A stretch of DNA of 64,000 bases, taken from the NCBI RefSeq assembly GCF_011516635.5, contig NZ_CP096255.1, positions 6,012,501 through 6,076,500 on the forward strand. The letters run 5' to 3'. Of the stretch, positions 56,186-63,350 are shown piece by piece. Made by a program: the position numbers and the translations under genes. Numbering within the stretch: the stretch's first letter is position 1; each line of letters begins with the position of its first letter. The notes under the pieces are model-generated. The model was not told the origin of the DNA and made no database searches. It worked only from the letters and a program-made list of their open reading frames with translations. The DNA is from Bradyrhizobium barranii subsp. apii (GTDB taxonomy: Bacteria; Pseudomonadota; Alphaproteobacteria; Rhizobiales; Xanthobacteraceae).

Positions 56186-57614
56186 GGGGATGTCCCGATC
56201 GCTGTTGAACTACGTCGGGTCGACGTTGCCGGAATGAATATTACGCAGCCCTCGTGACGTGGGCAACGGACTTGATTGTCATGCGATCGTGGTGAGCTTG
56301 AAGGGCCGCACGCAGAACCGACAATTGCTTATGCGCCTTCAATCGTCGGAAGCCCTTGTTGGCCTCGATCATACCGGCCGCGACCCATCGCAAGGCCATA
56401 CCGGCATCCCGCCAGCGTTTAACGTTGCGCGTGACGCGGCGAATGGTGCCCATCATGTTCTCGGCGATATTGGTACAGGCGAGCGATCGGCGAAGCTCCT
56501 TCGGCAACTTCAACCGGACGACAGTCAGGATTTCGTCGAGGCCTTCGAGGATACTGGCCGCAACGCCGGGCCATTGCTGGTCGAGTCGACGCGCGAGATT
56601 GCGGATCAATTTTTCAGCCTTGTCGGCGTCATCGAGCTCCCAGGCCTGGCGCAGCACCCGGCGGGTGGCCGCATGATGCTCTTTCGGCAGGCGTTCCATG
56701 ATGTTGCGCGCCTTGTGGATCTGGCAGCGCTGGATCGCAGCGGCCGAACCGAAGGTGCGGCGGATCGCCTTCGACAACGCCTTCGCGCCGTCGGCGATGA
56801 ACAGTCTTGGCACCGTCGGGTCGAGCCCGCGCGAGACCAGGTTGTCCAGCAGGGCCTGAACCGTTGCTGCATTCTCGGTCGCCCCTTCCACCAGCGCCAG
56901 CGGATGCTTGTTGCCTTCGCCGTCAACCCCGATCGCGGCCACCAGCACGAGATCGTCGTCGAGATGCAGCCCGTCGATTTGGACCACCAGAAGGTCGAGC
57001 GCGGACAGATCGGCAGCCATGAAGTCGGCCAGCCGCGCCGCCGACAGAGCCACGAACCTCCGCGAGGCCGCCGACTTCGAAATCCCCGATCCGGGCGGTG
57101 CCGGCACGTCACCCTCGGGCAGCCGGACGGCGCGGCCGAACCGGCGCGTCGACACATTGATCAGCATCAGGTTCATCGCCCAGCGACCGAGCCAGTCCTC
57201 CTGCGCCGCCGTTTCCCAGCTCGGGATCGTGACCTCGCGGCCGTCCATGCCCCGGACCCGCGGGCGATCGACCTCGATCTTGCCGCCGTGGAAACCGATC
57301 CGCCCCCGCGTTCGGCCCCAACGGTGCGCCCGCCGCGCCGCATCACGACCGTGGCGCGGCCCGCAGGCCGCTGTCACATCCGCCTCCATCATCGTGCCGA
57401 GCGCCTCGATTCCTGCCGCAAGGCAGAACCGATCGAAGCTCGCTCGCACTTCCGCAAATGATTTCTCCACAGCCCCGGTCGCCGGCCAACCAGCCGGTGT
57501 GATATCTCTCGTCATGGCGTTGCTCTCCTTTGTGGAATCAGCACCCCGAGCCTACCGGCTCAAGGTGGGCAACGCCGACCTCTTCAGAAATTCAACAGAA
57601 CCCGGGACATCCCC
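56186..57614. mobile_element. IS256-family element copy 2 (1429 bp)
   Basis: Same GGGGATGTCCCG ends and length as copy 1, with an 8-bp target duplication CTCCCTTT (56178-56185 and 57615-57622). It interrupts the helicase-like gene after the codon for Leu in SLRSLW. Same orientation as copy 1, 3775 bp away. Confidence 0.92.
56241..57515 (-). CDS. IS256-family transposase, copy 2
   Basis: A 424-residue transposase identical in translation to the one at 52466-53740, with the same DDE residues. The lack of any difference points to recent transposition within the island. Confidence 0.95.
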   Translation of the reverse strand: MTRDITPAGWPATGAVEKSFAEVRASFDRFCLAAGIEALGTMMEADVTAACGPRHGRDAARRAHRWGRTRGRIGFHGGKIEVDRPRVRGMDGREVTIPSWETAAQEDWLGRWAMNLMLINVSTRRFGRAVRLPEGDVPAPPGSGISKSAASRRFVALSAARLADFMAADLSALDLLVVQIDGLHLDDDLVLVAAIGVDGEGNKHPLALVEGATENAATVQALLDNLVSRGLDPTVPRLFIADGAKALSKAIRRTFGSAAAIQRCQIHKARNIMERLPKEHHAATRRVLRQAWELDDADKAEKLIRNLARRLDQQWPGVAASILEGLDEILTVVRLKLPKELRRSLACTNIAENMMGTIRRVTRNVKRWRDAGMALRWVAAGMIEANKGFRRLKAHKQLSVLRAALQAHHDRMTIKSVAHVTRAA

Positions 57615-58093
57615 CTCCCTTTGGGAGACGATGGGAAATGTCTTTGAACGATCAATCATAGATAACATCAGCGAGCATGATGCGCGCTGGAAGGTCCTTC
57701 AGCCTCCTACCGGGTCAGGAAAGACACAAGGGGCGTGCCTCTATTCGGCGATGCAGGCGAAGCGCAATCGGGACACTCAAGGCAACCTCAAGCCTGTGGG
57801 TGTGCTCCTCGTGACCCGCCTGATTAAGCAGGCCGACGACCTCGCTGCTCAGGTCAACGCGATGGCGGGGGCGAACGTCGCCGTTGCTCATCACTCAAAG
57901 AGCGGAACTGATGCCGATGATATCGGGCGATATGACGTTCTGGTCGTGACACACCAAGCCTTCGTCAATGCCGCTGAGACCCTTGCCGGTGCCGCATGGT
58001 CACGCCTCGTGCAGTGGAACGGAGGTCATCGCCTCCTGACTGCATATTTCAGTGATCGTGAGCAGCCTCGCTCCGGCCGAGGCGGTGATAGGG

Positions 58094-58855
58094 TCAGCGT
58101 TCTGGCTGCTCGTCAAGGGTGATGGTTTTGGCGTTGCGTTTTCGCATGCTTTCGCCAGCAAGCTGGAGGCGGTGAGCGTTGTGGACGAGGCGATCCAGAA
58201 TCGCGTCGCCTAGCGTGGGATCTCCGATAACTTCGTGCCATGTGTCCACAGGGAGTTGGCTGGTTACGATGGTGGAGGAGCGGCCATGGCGATCGTCAAG
58301 GATTTCCAGTAGATCGCGCCGCTCGGCAGCGGTGAGCACCGACAATCCCCAATCATCCAAAATCAGAACCTGGGCGCGGCCAAGGGTTTTGAGCAAGCGG
58401 GCATAACGTCCATCGCCCCGCGCGAGCCCCAACGCTTCGAACAATCTTGGGACGCGGTGATAGAGGACCGAGCGATTATCTCGGCAGGCCTTGTGGCCGA
58501 GGGCACAGGCTAACCAACTTTTGCCCAATCCGGTCGCCCCGGTTATGAGCAAATTCTCGTGGCGATCGATCCAGTCGCCGCTGGCGAGCTTGGCGAAGAC
58601 GGCCCGGTCGATACCCCGCGGCGTGCGCAAATCGACGTCCTCCACGCAGGCATTCTGGCGGAGCGAGGCCAGCTTGAGGCGCGTGGTGAGCCGCCTGGTG
58701 TCGCGTTCCGCCGCTTCCCGGTCGACCAGCAGGCCGATGCGATCTTCGAACGGCAAGGCTTCGAGATCAGGCGATCGTCGCTGCTCCTCGAAGGCCTTGG
58801 CCATGCCGCTCAAGCCGAGCTCGATCAGGCGTTCGTGGGTGGGATGGTTGAGCAT
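58094..58855 (-). CDS. istB: IS21 helper ATPase IstB
   Basis: A 253-residue AAA+ ATPase: Walker A ITGATGLGKSWLACAL, Walker B VLILDDWGL, sensor SQLPVDTWHE. It assists IstA in target capture. Starts 16 nt after istA. Confidence 0.95.
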   Translation of the reverse strand: MLNHPTHERLIELGLSGMAKAFEEQRRSPDLEALPFEDRIGLLVDREAAERDTRRLTTRLKLASLRQNACVEDVDLRTPRGIDRAVFAKLASGDWIDRHENLLITGATGLGKSWLACALGHKACRDNRSVLYHRVPRLFEALGLARGDGRYARLLKTLGRAQVLILDDWGLSVLTAAERRDLLEILDDRHGRSSTIVTSQLPVDTWHEVIGDPTLGDAILDRLVHNAHRLQLAGESMRKRNAKTITLDEQPER

Positions 58856-58871
58856 ACAGGTCTCCTTGGCT

Positions 58872-60413
58872 TCAGTGAAAATAATCGCGGCCGCGGATGT
58901 TGCCGTGGCGCAGGGGTTGGTGTTCGGAGGGCTCGTCGAGAAAGGTACGATCCAGACCGTTCTGGAGGATGGAGCGGATCGAGGCGACGGATCGCGCCTT
59001 GATCAGAATGCCGCGCCGGCAGGCCGCTTCGACGCGCTCCGCGCTGTAGCTTTTGACCAGTGACAGAATGCCGAGGCAGGTGCGAAAGCCTTGCTCGGGA
59101 TGCGGCCGGGCCGCGATCACGGCCTGGAAGAAGGCGGCGGTCGACGGACCGATCCGCTCGCCGGCGACGATCACTCCGGCGGGCGTCCATTGACCGTAGC
59201 GCCGATGGGCGCTGGGCATATGGTCGGCGATGGTGGTGTGGCCCCGCCGGTTGGGCGCGCGGGCGTGGCTGGCGATCCTGCGGCCGTTGTGGAAGATCTC
59301 GACCGTTCTGTCATCGATGCGTGCGTCGACAAGCTCACGGATGAGCCGATACGGCGCGGAATACCAGTGTCCATCGATCTCGATATGATAGTCGGGGCCG
59401 ATCCGGCATCGCTTCCAGCGTGCGAAAGCGTAAGCCTGGTCCGGCAGCTTTGTAAGCTTGGGCTTGTCGAGCTCGGCGAACAGTTCGGCGCGACTGGCGC
59501 CAAAGTCGCGCATCTGCCTTGCATTGAGTTCGACGACGAGTGTTTTGATGGCTGCGTTCAGCTCCGCCAACGAAAAGAAGCGTTGGTTGCGCAGCCGCGC
59601 CAGAATCCATCGCTGGGCGACTTGCACCGCAACTTCGACCTTTGCCTTATCTTTTGGGCGCCGCGGCCGGGCTGCGAGAATGGCCGTGCCGTAATGGCTC
59701 GCCATCTCGGCATAGGTTCGGTTGAGGCCGGGATCGTGGCGGTCGGGATTGGTGACGGCGGCCTTGAGATTGTCGCAGACTACGAATGTCGGCACGCCGC
59801 CGAGGAAGGCGAAAAGATTGATGTGGACCCGGATCCAGTCGGCGAGCCCCTCGCTTGGACAGGCCTCGGCATAGGTATAGTTGGAGGCGCCCATCGCCGC
59901 GACGAACAGCTTCATCGACTGCACTTCCCCGTTTGAGGGATCGATGACGTCGATGGTGTCGCCGGCGAAATCCACGAAAACCTTCTCGCCGCCCAGATGC
60001 GTCTGCCGCATCGAAGGCCGGGCTCGCCCCTTCCAGGCCTCGTACGTCGTGCAGAACCAGGTGTAGCCGAAGCCATCGGGATGGGTGGCGCGATACTCGT
60101 CCCACAGCAGCCGACGGGTCACGTTGCGTCGGCGCAGCTCCTTGTCGACATAGCCCCAGTCGGGAACGGCCCGCTGGGGGCTCTGCGACGCAGGCCTCGG
60201 CGCCGGGAAAAGCAGCAGCTCCAGGTCCTCGTCGCTCATTCCGGCCGGCAACGGCCACTTCAGCCCGGCAGCCCCGGCTCGGCGTAGATAGCTGTGCACG
60301 GCGCCGTTGCTGATGCCCAAGGTGCGCGCGATGGCTCGCTCCGGCAAGCCTTGAACATGTTTTAAGCGGAGAACCTCTTTGATCCGGCGCATCGACAATC
60401 TCTGGGTGGGCAT
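58872..60413 (-). CDS. istA: IS21 transposase IstA
   Basis: A 513-residue transposase: N-terminal helix-turn-helix (GLPERAIARTLGISNGAVHSYL), DDE core with Asp in KVFVDFAGDTID and FVVCDNLKAAV and Glu in KDKAKVEVAVQVAQ, and a C-terminal DNA-contact region (YSAPYRLIRELVDARID). Complete. Confidence 0.95.
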   Translation of the reverse strand: MPTQRLSMRRIKEVLRLKHVQGLPERAIARTLGISNGAVHSYLRRAGAAGLKWPLPAGMSDEDLELLLFPAPRPASQSPQRAVPDWGYVDKELRRRNVTRRLLWDEYRATHPDGFGYTWFCTTYEAWKGRARPSMRQTHLGGEKVFVDFAGDTIDVIDPSNGEVQSMKLFVAAMGASNYTYAEACPSEGLADWIRVHINLFAFLGGVPTFVVCDNLKAAVTNPDRHDPGLNRTYAEMASHYGTAILAARPRRPKDKAKVEVAVQVAQRWILARLRNQRFFSLAELNAAIKTLVVELNARQMRDFGASRAELFAELDKPKLTKLPDQAYAFARWKRCRIGPDYHIEIDGHWYSAPYRLIRELVDARIDDRTVEIFHNGRRIASHARAPNRRGHTTIADHMPSAHRRYGQWTPAGVIVAGERIGPSTAAFFQAVIAARPHPEQGFRTCLGILSLVKSYSAERVEAACRRGILIKARSVASIRSILQNGLDRTFLDEPSEHQPLRHGNIRGRDYFH

Positions 60414-60490
60414 CGGCCTTCCTCGTTCACTGACGAGGCAGTTCCTAAGCCGGTTGAGTTGTCGGCCGAAGCGGGCTGAGTTGCTGAAAA

Positions 60491-60586
60491 GCTGCTCACG
60501 ATCCCGCGAAATCCGTGCTCACGATCGTCTGAAATCTCTGCTCACGATCCCCTGAAATCCGTGCTCACGATCCCGCGAAACATGCA
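60491..60586. repeat. IS21 terminal tandem repeats (IstA binding sites)
   Basis: Four near-copies of a 23-26 nt unit containing GCTCACGATC and a following GAAATC/GAAACA, at the right end of the IS21 element; the left end has one matching copy (GATCGTGAGCA). This is the usual multiple-repeat terminus of IS21 elements. Confidence 0.8.
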
Positions 60587-60704
60587 TCCTGACCATCGTT
60601 GATGAGGCGTTAGCCAACGTGGTCGAGGAGAACAAGGTCACGCTGGAGAGCCTTCAGTTTGTTCTTGGCTGTGTGCCTTTTGACGTGGCGCAAGCCCATC
60701 CTGA

Positions 60705-61085
60705 TCAAGTCAAGCTCGTCGAAGCGCTCAAAGACGTCCTGGTGAAACAGGCCCACTCGGACACCAACGACAGTACGGCGAAGCTGATGTGGAGGGATGG
60801 TGAGGCAAGCGCAGCACTAACCGCTCCCCCGGCCGCCATGAAGCCTCTGCGGGAGGCCATGCGCAAGGTGAAGTACGACCGCAGGATCAGGGAGGGCACC
60901 ACCAAGCGAAACATAGCCAAGCTCGTAGACGACCCGCCGACTTGGTTGGCAAGCGTGTCCAGTTCCTGGCTGATCTTTGAAGCGGTTTGCATCAGCGCAA
61001 GCAAGGTTGCGAGGTCGGCTAGTTGCTGCGGGCTAGCACCTTCGACCGGGGTGGTTAAGCTAGGTGGGTTGATGTTTCGGGACAT
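60705..61085 (-). CDS. Small hypothetical protein, probably chimeric
   Basis: Starts at ATG 61085 with AGGAG 8 nt upstream. The first 60 residues (MSRNINPPSLTTPVEGASPQ ... helical LADLATLLALMQTASKISQEL) look like a real small island gene. The rest is antisense to the helicase-like remnant and has poor coding character, so the gene probably lost its 3' part at a deletion junction near 60900-60930. Function unknown. Confidence 0.45.
   Translation of the reverse strand: MSRNINPPSLTTPVEGASPQQLADLATLLALMQTASKISQELDTLANQVGGSSTSLAMFRLVVPSLILRSYFTLRMASRRGFMAAGGAVSAALASPSLHISFAVLSLVSEWACFTRTSLSASTSLT
61060..61071. repeat. CTAGGTGGGTTG repeat near the right end
   Basis: Perfect 12-nt direct repeat of 49910-49921, located 61 nt inside the right att site; the left copies lie about 65-90 nt inside the left site. 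The symmetric placement supports arm-type integrase sites. Confidence 0.5.
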
Positions 61086-61131
61086 TCGGTAAGCTCCTGA
61101 TTTCGTTGGCGAAACGGGCTTTCCGAGAACT

Positions 61132-61205
61132 TGGCTGGGGAACCTGGATTCGAACCAAGACAAACAGAGTCAGAGTCTGTTGTGCTACCGTTACACCATT
61201 CCCCA
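61132..61205 (-). tRNA. tRNA-Gln(CTG)
   Basis: A 74-nt cloverleaf on the minus strand: acceptor TGGGGAA/TTCCCCA, anticodon stem ACAGA/TCTGT around loop CTCTGAC (anticodon CTG), T arm with GGTTCGAATCC, discriminator G and an encoded CCA end. Its 3' 18 nt are the attachment site of the island; the gene remains complete. Confidence 0.95.
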
Positions 61206-61212
61206 ACGGAAT

Positions 61213-61250
61213 AGCTGAACAAATTCAATAGCTTACTGACTTGTTCAGCT
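61213..61250. other. Inverted repeat upstream of tRNA-Gln
   Basis: AGCTGAACAA (61213-61222) and TTGTTCAGCT (61241-61250) form a perfect 10-bp stem with an 18-nt loop, starting 8 bp before the tRNA 5' end. It may be a regulatory or terminator-like structure in the tRNA promoter region. The 61251-61466 remainder holds no convincing gene. Confidence 0.5.
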
Positions 61251-61466
61251 GCGGCCGGAAGCGCGTTTGGCGCAAATCACGGCTCAGGCGTGGCAGCCTT
61301 CTACCCGCTCGGCCTTGGGCTGGCAAGCGCTGCGGTGCACGGGCCTGTGAACCGGCGGCGCGACTGCGCCGGTGACCAAGACCGGCCGGCGCAGGCAGCG
61401 CCTGATCCAGTTCGCTGATGCCTGCGGCCGAAAATCCCCCCGTCTGCTGCTTCATCCGCGCCTCAG

Positions 61467-61785
61467 TTAATTCGAGCCGCAGACGCGGACCACGATCTCA
61501 GCCTTGCCGTTCGCGATCATCACCTGGCCGTATTCGTCCTGCGGCGGGCTCTCCTCGTAGCGGAGCGGGATCGGTGATCGCTTCCTGCGCTTCGCCGCCC
61601 GGCTGCTGCGTATTCACGTCGAGGATCAGGATCTTCGGATTGATCCCCTGCGGCGAGCGCCTGGTCAGCCGGGCCTGCCAGCCATCGGTCGGTACTCTCA
61701 CGTCGCCGACCATGACCAGCTTGGGCGGCGCGCCCGGCGCCCGGTCGATCCAGGCCTTGAAGGTGTTTCTCAGCAGGACAGTCAT
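61467..61785 (-). pseudogene. Frameshifted small gene (about 106 aa originally)
   Basis: Starts ATG 61785 with AAGGAG 8 nt upstream: MTVLLRNTFKAWIDRAPGAP ... NPKILILDVNTQQPGG ... EAIT. The coding sense then continues in another frame (IPLRYEESPPQDEYGQVMIA ... VVRVCGSN) to a stop at 61467. The shift lies near 61570-61580 and a 2-nt deletion would explain it. Family not recognised. Confidence 0.55.
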
Positions 61786-61936
61786 GACACGTCTCTCCTT
61801 TGCCAAGCTGCGAATTGTCCGACCTCGTCCCGACGTGCGGCGCCGACCTTTCGCCTATCAAATCGGCGCAACGTGACGGACAGATATCAGGCCCCGACAA
61901 ATCACCCGATCACCGCCTCCCCCTCCGACCAGGCTC

Positions 61937-62242
61937 TCAAGTCCCGGCCGCCACTTTGGCGCGGATTGCGTCAGCGACGGCCGGAGCCTTACCGCCAAGC
62001 GCCTTCACGGCCGGCAAGTTTTCCGGCCCGCCGACGGCTTTGGAGGCTTCCGCAACCTTGTTGATGTCGGGGACGCTCTTCTTCACGAACGCGTCGATGA
62101 AGTCGGCGCCAGCGTACCCGGCCGCCAGGACGCTCAGGAGAAATTGCCGGCCGATTTCCTTCGGCTCGACCATAAGCCCCGCGGAGATCCCCGCCACGCA
62201 TCCGATAACGATCGACACCAGAAACGCCGACCCGTCAAACAC
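61937..62242 (-). pseudogene. Small membrane protein gene, possibly 5' frameshifted
   Basis: A 101-residue frame from GTG 62242 with two hydrophobic helices (FLVSIVIGCVAGISAGLMV and FLLSVLAAGYAGADFI) and an Ala/Lys-rich tail. Codons upstream in frame (GFLTSPRRFKD) look coding but lack a start; an ATG at 62300 in another frame gives MTIGSLSARL, so the original gene may have begun there and suffered a frameshift. Function unknown; size and topology are holin-like but that is only a resemblance. Confidence 0.45.
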
Positions 62243-62320
62243 GTCCTTGAAGCGGCGGGGGCTCGTGAGGAAGCCGAGCCGACAGCGACCCGATCGTCAT
62301 CTCCGGATAAGCTACCACCC

Positions 62321-63292
62321 CTATTCCAGCTTGATATTCGCCGCTTCGATCACCTTCTTCCACCGCTCCGTCTCGGAGGCGATGTAGGCCTTGAAAGGTT
62401 CGGAATCGACCGCAACCGCGGCCGCGCCGAGCTCGGCCATCTTCTGCACCGTCTCCGGCTGCTGCATGAAGGCGCGGATCTCGCCCGACAGCTTTTCGAC
62501 GATGGGCTTCGGCGTGGCCGCGGGAACGAAGAAGCCGTGCCAGGCCACGGCCTCGAAGCCCGGCAGGAATTCGGCGACGGCCGGGATTTCCGGATCGAAG
62601 GCGGCGCGCTTGGGCGTTGCCGTGGCGAGCATCGCGAGCTGGCCGGTCTTCACCTGCGGCAGCAGCAGCGGCACGTTGTCGAAGGCAAGATCGATCTGGC
62701 CGCTCAACAGATCCGTCAGCATCTGGCTGGAGCCCTTGTAGGGCACATGTACCATCTTGGTGCCGGTCATCTGTTGAAACAGTTCAGCGGCAAGATGCTG
62801 CGAGGTGCCGACGCCGGCCGAGCCGAACGAGACCTTGTCCGGGTTCGCCTTCAGATAGGCGATCAGCTCCGGCACGGTGCGCACCTTGATCTTGTTCGGA
62901 TTCACCACGAGCACATTCGGCACGACGCTGATCTGGGCGACCGGCACCAGGTCCCTGTCCGGCTGGTAGCTGAGCTTCGGACCGTAGAGCGTGGGGTTGA
63001 TCGCGAGCGCGGAGGTGCTGGCAAGGCCGAGCGTGATGCCGTCAGGCGCCGATTTCGCCAGCCGCGTCACGCCGAGGATCGAGCCGGCACCGCCGACATT
63101 CTCGACCACGAACGGCTTGCCCAGCTTCACTTGCAGCTGGTTCGATACCATGCGCGCGAAGATGTCGGCGGTGCCGCCGGCGGCGAAGGGCACGATCACC
63201 GTCACCTGCTTGGCCGGATAGCCGTCCTGCGCCTTTGCCGGCGACGTCGCCAGCAACACGGCTGACACAAGACCAAGCCACATCGATCTCAT
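62321..63292 (-). CDS. Tripartite tricarboxylate transporter (Bug family) substrate-binding protein
   Basis: A 323-residue periplasmic protein: signal peptide (MWLGLVSAVLLATSPAKAQ), then YPAKQVTVIVPFAAGGTADIF and VVENVGGAGSILG, hallmarks of the TctC/Bug family that binds carboxylates. No membrane components are in view, as is common for orphan Bug proteins. It follows the alcohol dehydrogenase gene on the same strand by about 60 nt. Confidence 0.92.
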   Translation of the reverse strand: MRSMWLGLVSAVLLATSPAKAQDGYPAKQVTVIVPFAAGGTADIFARMVSNQLQVKLGKPFVVENVGGAGSILGVTRLAKSAPDGITLGLASTSALAINPTLYGPKLSYQPDRDLVPVAQISVVPNVLVVNPNKIKVRTVPELIAYLKANPDKVSFGSAGVGTSQHLAAELFQQMTGTKMVHVPYKGSSQMLTDLLSGQIDLAFDNVPLLLPQVKTGQLAMLATATPKRAAFDPEIPAVAEFLPGFEAVAWHGFFVPAATPKPIVEKLSGEIRAFMQQPETVQKMAELGAAAVAVDSEPFKAYIASETERWKKVIEAANIKLE

Positions 63293-63350
63293 CGAAGTTT
63301 CCTCTACTGTTACTGTTTTGTTGATTGGGTGCCGCGCGCGGCGGAGGTGA

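Larger units (their letters stand above)
58041..60586. mobile_element. IS21-family element (2546 bp)
   Basis: Ends TGCATATTTC (left) and TGCATGTTTC (right, reversed), a 7-bp target duplication TCCTGAC (58034-58040 and 60587-60593), and istA/istB on the minus strand. It interrupts the helicase-like gene just before its Walker B motif. Confidence 0.92.
56059..60930 (+). pseudogene. DEAD/DEAH helicase-like ATPase gene interrupted by IS256 and IS21
   Basis: Removing IS256 copy 2 and the IS21 element with one target duplication each joins 56059-56185, 57623-58040 and 60594 onward in one frame. The product starts MTTVIGMHGQYALVPPLEF, has Walker A QPPTGSGKT, motif Ia-like VGVLLVTRLIKQADDLAAQV, VLVVTHQAF and Walker B LLTIVDEALAN; the IS21 hit lies directly before Walker B. 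Helicase-like sequence fades near 60930, where the plus strand becomes antisense to a small minus-strand gene, so the second RecA domain is missing. Exact 3' limit uncertain. Confidence 0.72.
49816..61149. mobile_element. Decayed integrative island at tRNA-Gln
   Basis: The region is bounded by an 18-bp direct repeat TGGCTGGGGAACCTGGAT: the left copy stands alone (49816-49833), the right copy is the 3' end of tRNA-Gln (61132-61149). A tyrosine integrase starts 90 nt inside the left border. A 12-bp repeat CTAGGTGGGTTG occurs near both ends. Codon usage and base composition inside (e.g. 50-51 kb, 54-56 kb) are less GC-biased than the flanks. Content: truncated integrase, HEPN-like gene, small membrane protein, lipoprotein, helicase-like gene, one small ORF, and four IS elements that disrupt the two large genes. 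Confidence 0.85.

Noticed and set aside
56908..58122. 404-residue plus-strand frame across IS256 copy 2
   Set aside because: The first two thirds are antisense to the transposase; only the part after 57622 is real and belongs to the helicase-like gene.
60491..60586. Regularly spaced repeats resembling a short CRISPR
   Set aside because: The units are the terminal tandem repeats of the IS21 element with no unique spacers, and no cas genes are nearby.
61225..61455. 76-residue minus-strand frame after the tRNA
   Set aside because: Low-complexity Arg/Ala/Pro composition, no motif and a start without convincing context; treated as non-coding.
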